The notes under the pieces were generated by a model. That model searched no databases. It saw nothing but the letters and a program-made list of their open reading frames with translations, and had not been told where the DNA came from. DNA of 46,514 nucleotides from the NCBI GenBank assembly GCA_937958015.1, contig CALGOA010000029.1, positions 1 to 46,514 of the forward strand, written 5' to 3'. Of this stretch, positions 34,140-42,124 are shown piece by piece (positions within the stretch are counted from its first letter, which is position 1; every line of letters begins with the position of its first letter). Position numbers and translations under genes: made by a program. Source of the stretch: an uncultured Acidimicrobiales bacterium (lineage in GTDB: Bacteria > Actinomycetota > Acidimicrobiia > Acidimicrobiales > SZUA-35).

Positions 34140-34172
34140 ATTCACACCTCGCGCAGGCTTCCTTCACACCTC
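34140..34172. repeat. 11-bp-phased direct repeat (TTCACACCTC twice) upstream of the flippase gene
   Basis: TTCACACCTC occurs at 34141-34150 and again at 34163-34172, 22 bases start to start, or two helical turns. Each copy can be read as part of an 11-base unit, with a diverged third unit between them. Tandem 11-base units of TTCACC-like sequence are the form of PhoP boxes in actinobacteria. It ends 18 bases before the flippase ATG. Confidence 0.35.
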
Positions 34173-34190
34173 ATCTGTAGGTTTGAAGCC

Positions 34191-35471
34191 ATGACAGCGG
34201 CCGTCGACGAAGTAGATGACGGGCCGGAGTCACAGCAGCGTCGATCCCTAAAACACGACACGGCATGGAGCATCCTGGCTACCGGCACCAGGACGCTCGG
34301 TGCGGTCGGCATCTTCTGGATGTTGGCCCGCTACCTGGGAACAGACGAGTTCGGTCGGTACGCCGCCGCTCTTGCCCTGTTCCTGTTGGTAGGTGCATTC
34401 GTCACCCTCGGGACACCCCACATCGTGGTCAAACGGCTGAGCGTCGACCGCTCGGTTGCTCCCGAGAGTTGGGGAGCCGCCCTCCTGCCCAGCCTGATCC
34501 TGTCGGTGCTGGTGGCAAGTTTTCTCGCTGCTCTCGGAGACCTCGCCGTTCCCGGACTCGATGGCCGGGCCATCCTGCTGCTTGGGTTGGCCGAGTTCCT
34601 CGGCGTGGCGATCAGCCTTCCGGCGTCGCAGGCGCTTCAGGCACTGGACCGGTTCCCCCAATCGGCCATGCTCACGATCATGTGGACGATCCTCCGTTTC
34701 GCTTTTGTGGCGATCGCGTTCTTCGGCTTCGAAGAGCGGACCCCCTTTGCGGTGGGCGTGGCTCTGCTCTCCGCCAGCCTCGTCGCCGGTGCGGTGAGTT
34801 CAGGACTCTTGATTTCGATCGTTGGCCGTCCGCGATTCTCGATCGCCGCCAGCAAACAGATCGTTCGGGAGGGTTTCCCGTTCTCACTCACCCAGGCGAG
34901 CGGGATCATTCTGGGCGACATCGACAAGCAGATGCTCGTTCGACGCCCGACCGATGGTGCCACCCTTACCGGCATCTACAGCGCCAGCAACCGCGTTCTC
35001 GGACTGGTCGCCACCCCGGTCTATGCCGTCCTGGCTGCCACCTACCCCCGATTCTTCGCCAAGGGGGCCGAGGATGGCCTGCGGGGGACCTGGGGGTACT
35101 CCAAGCGCCTGATGGTGCCGGTGGCCGGCTACGCAATCCTGGCGAGCATCGGCTTGTTTATCACCGCACCTCTCGTGGACGACATTCTGGGCGCCGACTA
35201 CAGCGACTCGATCGAGACGATTCGATGGATGTCGATCATTCCGATGATCCACCTGCCCGCGCTTCTGGCCGGGGAAGCGATCACCGGCGCTGGGCTGCAG
35301 AACACCCGCAACCGATTCATTCTCATGGCCGGTGGGCTCAACATCGTGCTGAACCTCATCCTGATCGGGCCCTACGGCATCTCCGGGGTGATCGTCGCCA
35401 CCTACGCAGCCGAAATCTTCCTTTTGGGAGGACTTTGCATCTGGATTCGCCAAAACCTCGCAGAACGGTAA
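34191..35471 (+). CDS. Second Wzx-like polysaccharide flippase (MOP superfamily)
   Basis: This 426-residue protein has about 12 to 14 hydrophobic segments. It begins LKHDTAWSILATGTRTLGAVG and continues ARYLGTDEFGRYAAALALFLL, the RYLGxxxFGxYxxA pattern of polysaccharide flippases. ASGIILGDIDKQMLVR and IYSASNRVLG are further family-like strings. It is distinct in sequence from the flippase of the first polysaccharide cluster, so the locus encodes two flippases. With the GDP-mannose-type epimerase 95 bases upstream it may serve a second glycan. The ATG start was chosen because homology begins shortly after it. Confidence 0.85.
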   Translation: MTAAVDEVDDGPESQQRRSLKHDTAWSILATGTRTLGAVGIFWMLARYLGTDEFGRYAAALALFLLVGAFVTLGTPHIVVKRLSVDRSVAPESWGAALLPSLILSVLVASFLAALGDLAVPGLDGRAILLLGLAEFLGVAISLPASQALQALDRFPQSAMLTIMWTILRFAFVAIAFFGFEERTPFAVGVALLSASLVAGAVSSGLLISIVGRPRFSIAASKQIVREGFPFSLTQASGIILGDIDKQMLVRRPTDGATLTGIYSASNRVLGLVATPVYAVLAATYPRFFAKGAEDGLRGTWGYSKRLMVPVAGYAILASIGLFITAPLVDDILGADYSDSIETIRWMSIIPMIHLPALLAGEAITGAGLQNTRNRFILMAGGLNIVLNLILIGPYGISGVIVATYAAEIFLLGGLCIWIRQNLAER

Positions 35472-35497
35472 AGTAACCGCTGTTCGAGGGAGCACGT

Positions 35498-36328
35498 GTG
35501 TCCGCACTGTGGCGACAAGTTTCATATGAAGAACTGATCGGTGAGCCCGCGGTGCGCACCGAACCCGCCCTGGTCACGGGGCTACAGGTTCTTCCGAGCC
35601 TGTGGTCACCCCAGGACGTCATCGACGAAGTCGGTGATACCGAGGTGCCGATCGTTCACATTAGCCAGGGGGACTACGTGGACGGCGAGCGGCGGATGCG
35701 TTCCGTGCGTGACTATTACACCGAGATCACCGGGCCGCTGCCGACCGATCCGATTCCCTATCTGGCGGAGCTCTCCTACGACGAACACTTTCCGAGCCTG
35801 GCCAACCAGTTGATCGATCCGCCGGCGATCCCGGACGAAACCTTCCTTCAGCGGGTGATGTACTTCGGCCGGGGGGTGCATAGCCAGATCCACTTCCACA
35901 CCGGTGGCAGTGCGCTTCTGTTCTGCATTCACGGCACCAAGATCGTGCGGCTCTTTGCTCCCGATCAGTCGGCCAACCTATACAAGGTTCGGGCCCGAAA
36001 CTTCAGCCGAGTGCTTGTAAGCAGCGTCGGCGAGAACACCTACGAGTTCGACGAGAGCCGGTTTCCCGATTTCGCAGATGCGGAATACGTGGAATACGAG
36101 GTGCACGCCGGCCAGGCCCTGTACATCCCGATTCACTGGTGGCACAGCATCCAGAATCTGGATGACATCAGCCTGACGGCGGTGTACTTCTGGAATCAGT
36201 CGTGGAAGGACACCTGGCGGGATTTTGTTCCGCCCGAACTCCCGCCCCGCGGCATGCGGCTGGACTATCTGCGGAACATGTCGTATCAGTACGCGATCAA
36301 CCCGCTGAAACGCCTGCGAAGGCGATAG
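35498..36328 (+). CDS. Cupin-like JmjC-type protein (possible Fe(II)/2-oxoglutarate oxygenase)
   Basis: This 276-residue protein has the cupin_8/JmjC-type core. The first metal-site region is YFGRGVHSQIHFHTGG, then KIVRLFAPDQSANLY, then HAGQALYIPIHWWHSIQNLD, which carries the distal His. The usual metal triad is HxD/E...H. Here the first part reads His-Phe-His, so the acidic ligand appears to be replaced or displaced and activity is uncertain. Proteins of this type hydroxylate proteins, sugars or peptide intermediates, or merely bind ligands. It starts with GTG 26 bases after the flippase gene and has GAGGGAG upstream. A role in tailoring the glycan or the peptide is speculation. Confidence 0.7.
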   Translation: MSALWRQVSYEELIGEPAVRTEPALVTGLQVLPSLWSPQDVIDEVGDTEVPIVHISQGDYVDGERRMRSVRDYYTEITGPLPTDPIPYLAELSYDEHFPSLANQLIDPPAIPDETFLQRVMYFGRGVHSQIHFHTGGSALLFCIHGTKIVRLFAPDQSANLYKVRARNFSRVLVSSVGENTYEFDESRFPDFADAEYVEYEVHAGQALYIPIHWWHSIQNLDDISLTAVYFWNQSWKDTWRDFVPPELPPRGMRLDYLRNMSYQYAINPLKRLRRR

Positions 36329-36331
36329 CCG

Positions 36332-37471
36332 CTAGCTCAGCCAAAGGGGCTGGACGAAACCGGGTTCGGGAGCGATGGTCGTTTCGCCGGTTCCGATGTC
36401 GAACAGCAGAGCTGGCAGCGGTTCGCCCAGACCCTGACTGAATTGGCCCGACGCCAGCGAGATCGCGATCACGTTGTTCAACAGCACCATGTCCATTGCG
36501 TAGTACGCCCCGTTGTCCCAAGGATAGGAAGCGATGACCTCTTCGATGCCGGTCGATGTGTCGAACCGGTAGACACCCATCTGGTCCACGATTCCGGTGG
36601 AGGGATTGGGCACCGTTCCGAAACCGAAGATGTCGGTGCCGATCACGATCGCCTCGTCGTATTCGGGACAGCGGGGGTCGATGCCGTCAAAACAGTCGAA
36701 ATCGTCGTCGGAGGATCGATACGGGCGGTCGCCGGTCTCGAGATCGATGGATGTCAGCTCGTAGTAACCCTCGCCATAGAACGTTCCAGCGACGAAGCGG
36801 TCGTCGATGAGGCTGAAGGACGTGGCGCTCTCGAATCCGCCGGTGACGGTGATTTCTCGTACGTCCCCACTTGAGACCGAATACGCCCGAAGGGTCTGGA
36901 TGCTGTTCTGGCCATCGGGGTCGAATCGCTGATAGAGCACTTCAGCGCTGTCCGCATCACCGTCGGCGAGCCAGACGCCCTCGAGGATCAGCGTCTGTTC
37001 ACCGGTTCCCACAAGCAATTCGCGTTCGGGAGTCACCCCGTCGCTGAAGTAGATGACATTGCTCTCCTGCTCCCGTTGGTAGACCCAACCCTGCAGTGGG
37101 ATCTGAGCCAGAGTGACGATCGGACCCTCGATCACCGGGGTCGGTGGGCCAGCCAGCGCGCCCTGGGTTCGGGCCCCGCTCTTGTCCCAAAGGGTCACCG
37201 GAGCCGGAAAACCCTCACTGACGCTGAGCACCTCACCGAGTAGAGGTATGGACCCGCCCGGTTGTTCAGCTGCGGTTGTGGTGGATTCTGCGGCGCTAGT
37301 GTCGGAAACGGTTGTTGTGGTCGTTGTTTCCGTTTCGATCACCGTGGTGGACTCTTCGGTCGTTTCGGACGGCGCCGTGGTTTCGATCGCTGCGACCGCG
37401 GGCTCGGATCCGGAACAGCTCGACGCTCCCAGCAGGACTGCCGCAAGAACGGGAAGAAGATGACGCTTCAT
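36332..37471 (-). CDS. Thr-rich secreted lipoprotein of unknown function
   Basis: The 379-residue protein starts MKRHLLPVLAAVLLGASSC, a lipoprotein signal peptide whose lipobox Cys is residue 19. A Thr/Ser/Glu-rich linker follows (about residues 25-65, repeats of TTT and ETT), then a domain of about 300 residues with repeated beta-strand-like stretches (VWLADGDADSAEVLYQRF, YSVSSGDVREITVTGGF, YELTSIDLETGD) that look like a beta-propeller. No catalytic motif was recognised. The frame extends 11 codons upstream, but the ATG at 37471 starts the signal peptide correctly. It converges on the cupin gene with a 3-base gap. Confidence 0.75.
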   Translation of the reverse strand: MKRHLLPVLAAVLLGASSCSGSEPAVAAIETTAPSETTEESTTVIETETTTTTTVSDTSAAESTTTAAEQPGGSIPLLGEVLSVSEGFPAPVTLWDKSGARTQGALAGPPTPVIEGPIVTLAQIPLQGWVYQREQESNVIYFSDGVTPERELLVGTGEQTLILEGVWLADGDADSAEVLYQRFDPDGQNSIQTLRAYSVSSGDVREITVTGGFESATSFSLIDDRFVAGTFYGEGYYELTSIDLETGDRPYRSSDDDFDCFDGIDPRCPEYDEAIVIGTDIFGFGTVPNPSTGIVDQMGVYRFDTSTGIEEVIASYPWDNGAYYAMDMVLLNNVIAISLASGQFSQGLGEPLPALLFDIGTGETTIAPEPGFVQPLWLS

Positions 37472-37532
37472 AGCTCCCAGCGTGCCACACCGCCTGGCGG
37501 GCATCGGGTCCGGCCCGGCCGATGGCGGTTAC

Positions 37533-38057
37533 TTATGTCTGGGTCGGGTCGACGTCCAGTTCGACCATGAGGTCGTGGGCGAGAGCTTCCAAGTCGTTCT
37601 CGAGATCCTCCGGCGAGACGTCGGCGGGGAGTTCCAGGCGGGCGTTGGCCTGAAAGAGGTAACCGCCCTGCGGCGCAGGAATTGTTTCGGTCTGCAATTC
37701 GTCGATGCTTACCTTGCGTTGGGCCAGAGCTTTGGAGATCTCGTGCACGATGCCCGGGTGATCCTGTCCAACCAGGCGTAGTTCGACGACCGATGCGGGC
37801 GCCGCCGCTGAGTCGCTCGATGCGTGTTCGGCAGTGATGTGCAACAGTCCGTCGGCTCGGATCTGATCCAAGTCTGCGAGCAGTGACTCTGATTCCGCAT
37901 CTGCAACGTTGACTTCCACCACCCCGGCGAACTTACCGGCTAGCTCTGCCATGTGGCTTCTGACCCAACTTCCGTTGCGGTCGGCGATGGCCCCACTGAG
38001 CACGTCGACTAGTCCGGATCGGTCGTCGCCGAGCACTGTGATGATCAGGGTGGCCAT
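37533..38057 (-). CDS. Double ACT-domain protein (GcvR-like)
   Basis: This 174-residue protein has two ACT domains. The first begins ATLIITVLGDDRSGLVDVLSG (residues 2-22) and the second VVELRLVGQDHPGIVHEISKAL (about 89-110). Each shows the beta-alpha-beta pattern with the D/H-x-x-G-I/L turn that binds small ligands such as amino acids. It resembles GcvR, which modulates the glycine cleavage regulator in proteobacteria, but no gcv genes are nearby. It probably acts as an amino-acid-sensing regulatory protein in the cytoplasm. It diverges from the F420-type oxidoreductase gene. Confidence 0.8.
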   Translation of the reverse strand: MATLIITVLGDDRSGLVDVLSGAIADRNGSWVRSHMAELAGKFAGVVEVNVADAESESLLADLDQIRADGLLHITAEHASSDSAAAPASVVELRLVGQDHPGIVHEISKALAQRKVSIDELQTETIPAPQGGYLFQANARLELPADVSPEDLENDLEALAHDLMVELDVDPTQT

Positions 38058-38115
38058 GGCAGGAGAGTACTCCTGTGGTCAGGATTGGGCGAACGAACGG
38101 GTGGGTGCGCCCAAT

Positions 38116-39054
38116 ATGGTTCCACGGGTGGAACTGTGCATCTTTACCGAACCTCAGCAGGGCGCCAGCTATGACCAACTTCTCTCGATCGCCAAGGCGA
38201 CCGAGAGACATGGTTTTCATGGGTTCTTCCGTTCGGACCACTACCTGAAGATGGGGGATGGAGATGGCCTGCCGGGTCCAACCCATGCCTGGGTCACGTT
38301 GGCGGGTCTCGCCCGTGAGACCAGCACCATCCGATTGGGAACGTTGGTGAGTCCGATCACGTTCCACGATCCGGGTCCTTTGGCGATCATGGTGGCCCAG
38401 GTCGACGCCATGAGTGGCGGCCGGGTCGACTTCGGTGTCGGCTCCGGCTGGTTCGAGGCCGAACACGGCGCCTACGGGCTGCCGTTCGGGTCTCTCGGCG
38501 AACGAATGTCTCGTTTCGAAGAGGCGATGGAACACATCGTCGGCCTGTGGACAACAGCGGACTCCGAAACCTACAGCAGCGACGGCCCCGTATGGCCGTT
38601 CGACAACTCGCCCGCCTTGCCGAAACCTGCCCAACGGCCCCATCCGCCGATCATCATTGGCGGTCGAGGCAAGAAGCGAACCCCTGCGCTGGTCGCAAAG
38701 TATGCGGCCGAGTTCAATACCCCATTCGTTCCTGAGTCCGATCTGCCCGAGATGAGCCAGCGGATCTTCGATGTCTGCACCGAGGTTGGCCGAACCGAGA
38801 TGCCTCGAATCTCCGCCGCCCTTGTTGCATGTGTTGGAACTGATGAGGCCGAGGTGGAACGGCGGGCCGCGGCGATCGGGCGCCAGCCTTCAGAGCTGCG
38901 GGAGAACGGACTAGCCGGCACCCCGGCCGAGGTACTTGACAAGGTCGGGCGATATTCCGCCATGGGGGTGGATCGGCTGTATCTGCAGACGCTCGACCTG
39001 GATGACCTCGATCACGTGGCGCTCATCGCTCAGAATGTTCTCCCGCACGTGTAA
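38116..39054 (+). CDS. LLM-class F420-dependent oxidoreductase
   Basis: This 312-residue protein is a luciferase-like monooxygenase-fold (TIM-barrel) enzyme. Visible are FRSDHYLKMG near the N-terminus, TSTIRLGTLVSPITFHDP and DAMSGGRVDFGVGSGWFEAEHGAYG, then PHPPIIIGGRGKKRTPALVAKYAAEFN. In actinobacteria this subclass usually uses the deazaflavin F420 rather than FMN. Substrate is unknown. The ATG at 38116 was chosen because the barrel begins directly after it (ELCIFTEP). A GTG at 38128 is also possible. The gene converges with the anti-sigma gene, the two stops lying 8 bases apart. Confidence 0.85.
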   Translation: MVPRVELCIFTEPQQGASYDQLLSIAKATERHGFHGFFRSDHYLKMGDGDGLPGPTHAWVTLAGLARETSTIRLGTLVSPITFHDPGPLAIMVAQVDAMSGGRVDFGVGSGWFEAEHGAYGLPFGSLGERMSRFEEAMEHIVGLWTTADSETYSSDGPVWPFDNSPALPKPAQRPHPPIIIGGRGKKRTPALVAKYAAEFNTPFVPESDLPEMSQRIFDVCTEVGRTEMPRISAALVACVGTDEAEVERRAAAIGRQPSELRENGLAGTPAEVLDKVGRYSAMGVDRLYLQTLDLDDLDHVALIAQNVLPHV

Positions 39055-39062
39055 CCGCAGGG

Positions 39063-39791
39063 TTAGAACGTGCCGGTGTAGAGGACGTCAGAGGTTGGTG
39101 ATGTTGAACCTCCGGCGGGTTCGATCGTGATGCCCCAGGCCTGCGCCATTCCGCCGTCGGTCGCCACCACCAAAGCGAGGTCCCCGTCGGGTGAGGTGAA
39201 GATCCCGGCCGGCCGGGTCGCTTCGTCCGCGATGAGCCAGAGCTGATAGGTCTGTCCCTCGTCGAGGATGGGCAGCTGGGAACCGGTGACGGCGGCCTGG
39301 GCCATCGAAGGCGACCACACGATCTTCAGTGTTGTGCCGTCGGACGTGGTTTCGGAGATACGGGCGTCATCGGCGAGAGCGATCTCATCGAGCCCGGTCG
39401 GGGCAGTTCGGGGAGTGAGGATGCCGAAGACACCGATGATGAGGACGACAGATGCCGCCATTGCGACGAGAACCAATCGGCTGGCGGTGAGTTTCGGACG
39501 CGGTCGGGTCAGGTCGATCACCTGCCTCGGCTCGGCAGGAACCTGAGGAGTGCTGCCCAGGCTGTCGAGGACGCTGGCTCGAAGACTGACGGGCGGAGAG
39601 ACGGCCGCACCCATTGCGACCGATGCTGCGGTCTCGCGGAACTGCGCCACCGCTTCGGCGCAAATGACACAGGACTTCAGATGGTTCTCGAAGGACAGCC
39701 GCTCAGCGCTGTCGTCGATGGCGTCCAGTGCATACGGTGCGGCCAATCGGTGAAGGTCGTCGCTCACATCAGTGCTCCCCAGCATGTTCAT
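39063..39791 (-). CDS. rskA: Anti-sigma factor, RskA family
   Basis: The 242-residue protein has a cytoplasmic zinc-associated anti-sigma domain (DDLHRLAAPYALDAIDD, and H-x-x-x-C-x-x-C in HLKSCVIC). One membrane helix follows at about 105-125 (LVLVAMAASVVLIIGVFGIL). An extracytoplasmic RskA domain contains VTGSQLPILDEGQTYQLWLI, PAGIFTS and AQAWGITIEPAGGS. It would bind and hold the upstream-encoded ECF sigma factor at the membrane and release it on proteolysis. The ATG overlaps the sigma stop (ATGA). The closest named system is RskA of the SigK pair in mycobacteria, and the neighbouring molybdoenzyme and fasciclin genes fit that regulon. Confidence 0.88.
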   Translation of the reverse strand: MNMLGSTDVSDDLHRLAAPYALDAIDDSAERLSFENHLKSCVICAEAVAQFRETAASVAMGAAVSPPVSLRASVLDSLGSTPQVPAEPRQVIDLTRPRPKLTASRLVLVAMAASVVLIIGVFGILTPRTAPTGLDEIALADDARISETTSDGTTLKIVWSPSMAQAAVTGSQLPILDEGQTYQLWLIADEATRPAGIFTSPDGDLALVVATDGGMAQAWGITIEPAGGSTSPTSDVLYTGTF

Positions 39792-40429
39792 TCCGTGTCG
39801 TCTAGTTTCTCACGTAGTTTCGTCAGCCCGTCTCGAATCCGTGTCTTAATGGTTCCTTCGGCAACATCGAGAATCGAGGCGACCTCTCGATACGTGAACC
39901 CTCCAAAGTACGCGAGCGTCACCGACTCACGCTGGACGGAACTGAGTTCGGCGAGGCACTTCTGCACCCGCACCCGGTCGAGTTGATCGGCAACCATCTC
40001 GTGGACATCGACGCCCTCGGTGGGCTGCAGTTGAGCGTCTCTGTCGTCGCGTTGTCGTCGGGACTGTTCCGAGCGAACCCGGTCGACGGCGCGCCGGTGG
40101 GCCATCGTTGCGATCCAGCTCTTGGGAGATCCGTTGGCGCTGTCGAATCGGGGGGCCAAGCGCCAGAGTTCCAGGAAGATTTCCTGGGCAACCTCCTCCG
40201 ACATCGCCGGGTCTCGGAGCACCCGCAGAACGATTCCGTACACAAGTGAGGAGAATTGGTCGTAGATGCGGCCAAATGCGGCCTCGTCGCCAGTTCCAGC
40301 CAGGGTGAGGTCGATGACCGAGTCGTCGGTCAGCGTCGAAGTTGTTCGAACCGGCCGACGGGTTCTGCGTCGGAACGTAGTGGTTTGCCCGGTTTGTTCG
40401 GTCCGGGTGCGGAGCGTGGGTTCGTTCAT
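39788..40429 (-). CDS. sigK: ECF RNA polymerase sigma factor, SigK-like
   Basis: This 213-residue protein has a sigma region 2 (IYDQFSSLVYGIVLRVLRD, EEVAQEIFLELWRLAPRFD, GSPKSWIATMAHRRAVDRVR) and a sigma region 4 helix-turn-helix (ESVTLAYFGGFTYREVASIL, EGTIKTRIRDGLTKLREKL). It lacks a longer anti-sigma-type extension. The ATG at 40429 has a ribosome site (GAGGTGGG) just upstream. The frame runs further up but crosses the divergent promoter region. It pairs with the RskA-like protein and is assigned SigK by context as well as sequence, so the symbol is provisional. Confidence 0.87.
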   Translation of the reverse strand: MNEPTLRTRTEQTGQTTTFRRRTRRPVRTTSTLTDDSVIDLTLAGTGDEAAFGRIYDQFSSLVYGIVLRVLRDPAMSEEVAQEIFLELWRLAPRFDSANGSPKSWIATMAHRRAVDRVRSEQSRRQRDDRDAQLQPTEGVDVHEMVADQLDRVRVQKCLAELSSVQRESVTLAYFGGFTYREVASILDVAEGTIKTRIRDGLTKLREKLDDTE

Positions 40430-40472
40430 CGACCCACCTCGACGGTGGAGAACTGACGGCATACATCTTTGC

Positions 40473-40528
40473 TTCGGAGCCCGAGGGCATTCGGATTGGA
40501 CCAATCCGAATGGGCCGTCGGCTCCGAA
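40473..40528. promoter_or_regulatory. Mirror-symmetric divergent promoter region between sigK and the molybdoenzyme gene
   Basis: A perfect 12-bp inverted repeat with a one-base centre (CATTCGGATTGG, A, CCAATCCGAATG) spans 40488-40512. A second pair of arms flanks it: TTCGGAGCC (40473-40481) and GGCTCCGAA (40520-40528). Read outwards, each side offers CCAATCC followed 15 or 16 bases later by CCGAA, the spacing of ECF -35 and -10 elements. CCGAAT-like -10 elements are, from memory, those of mycobacterial SigK promoters. Both divergent genes would then be under the same sigma factor. Binding of an additional dimeric regulator to the centre is an alternative. Confidence 0.55.
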
Positions 40529-40536
40529 CCCACGCC

Positions 40537-42063
40537 GTGACCACTGAACAGACATCCAAAGTTTCGATGCTGGAGGGCGCGCTGACCGGACTTGTTGCGG
40601 CGGCGTTGGGACTGGGACTGGCTGAACTGGTGGCCGGAATTTCTGCCAACCTTCGCTCGCCCGTTCTTGACGTAGGCAACCGGGTGGTTGACCTCGTCCC
40701 GGGGTTCTTGAAGGACATCGCTATTCAGCTGTTCGGAACCAAGGACAAGATTGCACTGTTGGTTGGTATCGCAGTGATGCTGGCGCTGTACGCGGCGGCA
40801 CTCGGGATAATCGCTCGAAAGTTTCATATTCGCTATGCGCTCCTAGGGGTTGCGCTCTTTGGGGTCGTGGGCGCAGCCGCGGCATCAGCTGATCGAGCTG
40901 GCTCTGTCTGGTATTCGCCGCTTCCTTCTCTGATGGGCTCGGTGGTGACAGGACTAGCTCTGGTGTACTTGTCGGCAGAATTCGGTTGCACACAAGTAAA
41001 AGAAACTCCATCGTCACGTAGACGTTTTCTGGCCCACGCCGGAGCGGGGCTCGCTACGGCGGGAATCCTGGCTGCCGGAGGGCGTATGTTGAACGACCGA
41101 TTCAACGTTGCCGCAGTTCGCGATGCCCTTGGCCTGCCGATTCCGGCGGATCCGCTGCCCTTCGCCACCGGTGTCGAAGCCGAGGGTGCCGTTCCGTTCT
41201 TCACGCCGAACGACGACTTCTATCGCATCGATACCGCCCTCGCAGTGCCTCAGGTCGATCCGGCCGATTGGACCCTCACGGTGAAGGGTCTGGTCGACGA
41301 GGAGCTCGTGCTCACCTACGACGATCTGCTGAATCGACGCATGGAAGAGTTCGATATCACGCTCACCTGTGTTTCAAACGTTGTTGGCGGTGGGCTGGTG
41401 GGTACGGCCCGTTGGCTCGGCGTGCGACTCGATGATCTTCTCGAAGAAGCCGGCATTCAGCCCGGCGCCGACCAGATCGTCGGACGATCGGTGGACGGGT
41501 ACACCTGCGGATTTCCGGTCTCCACGCTGGATGGTCGGGACGCGATCGTCGCAGTGGGCATGAACGGCGAACCTCTGCCGCTCGACCACGGTTTCCCGGC
41601 CCGCCTGGTAGTACCCGGCCTCTACGGATACGTGTCGGCGACGAAGTGGCTGAGCGAGATCGAACTCACCACCTTCGACGCTTTCGATCACTACTGGGTT
41701 CCGCGCGGCTACGCCGCAGAGGCGCCGATCAAGCTTCAAAGCCGCATCGATACCCCCCGGGGACTGCAGAAAATCGATCCCGGCCCGTTCGTTATCGGTG
41801 GCGTCGCCTGGCACCAGACCATTGGAATCGAGTCGGTCGAGGTGAAGATCGACGACGGCGAATGGCAGGCCGCCGACATGGCTGATGCTGCGAACGACGT
41901 CACGTGGCGGCAGTGGAGCTTCCCCTGGGAAGCAACGTCGGGACGCCACTCCATCACGGTTCGCGCAAAAAACAAGAATGGAGCAATCCAGACCGACGAG
42001 CGCACCGAACCACTGCCAAACGGAGCGACCGGTCTTCACAAGACAGTCGTTCTCGTCAACTAG
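40537..42063 (+). CDS. Membrane-anchored sulfite-oxidase-like molybdopterin oxidoreductase
   Basis: The protein has about 508 residues. Four hydrophobic segments fill residues 10-140. A twin-arginine motif, SRRRFLAHAG, at about 160-169 is followed by a fifth hydrophobic stretch (AGLATAGILAAGG). The rest is a sulfite-oxidase-type molybdenum domain, whose ligand Cys278 lies in TLTCVSNVVGGG, and a C-terminal dimerisation domain (VAWHQTIGIESVEVKIDDGEW). The molybdenum domain would face outside. The start is uncertain: an ATG at 40510 lies inside the promoter palindrome, so I prefer the GTG at 40537, where transcription might begin almost at the start codon. The substrate is unknown. Relatives lie beside SigK/RskA-type genes in actinobacteria. 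Confidence 0.82.
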   Translation: MTTEQTSKVSMLEGALTGLVAAALGLGLAELVAGISANLRSPVLDVGNRVVDLVPGFLKDIAIQLFGTKDKIALLVGIAVMLALYAAALGIIARKFHIRYALLGVALFGVVGAAAASADRAGSVWYSPLPSLMGSVVTGLALVYLSAEFGCTQVKETPSSRRRFLAHAGAGLATAGILAAGGRMLNDRFNVAAVRDALGLPIPADPLPFATGVEAEGAVPFFTPNDDFYRIDTALAVPQVDPADWTLTVKGLVDEELVLTYDDLLNRRMEEFDITLTCVSNVVGGGLVGTARWLGVRLDDLLEEAGIQPGADQIVGRSVDGYTCGFPVSTLDGRDAIVAVGMNGEPLPLDHGFPARLVVPGLYGYVSATKWLSEIELTTFDAFDHYWVPRGYAAEAPIKLQSRIDTPRGLQKIDPGPFVIGGVAWHQTIGIESVEVKIDDGEWQAADMADAANDVTWRQWSFPWEATSGRHSITVRAKNKNGAIQTDERTEPLPNGATGLHKTVVLVN

Positions 42064-42124
42064 CGGCTTCACGTCGAAGTCGCACAACATCCCCCCACAG
42101 AAATACCGGAAGAGGAAACAAAGA

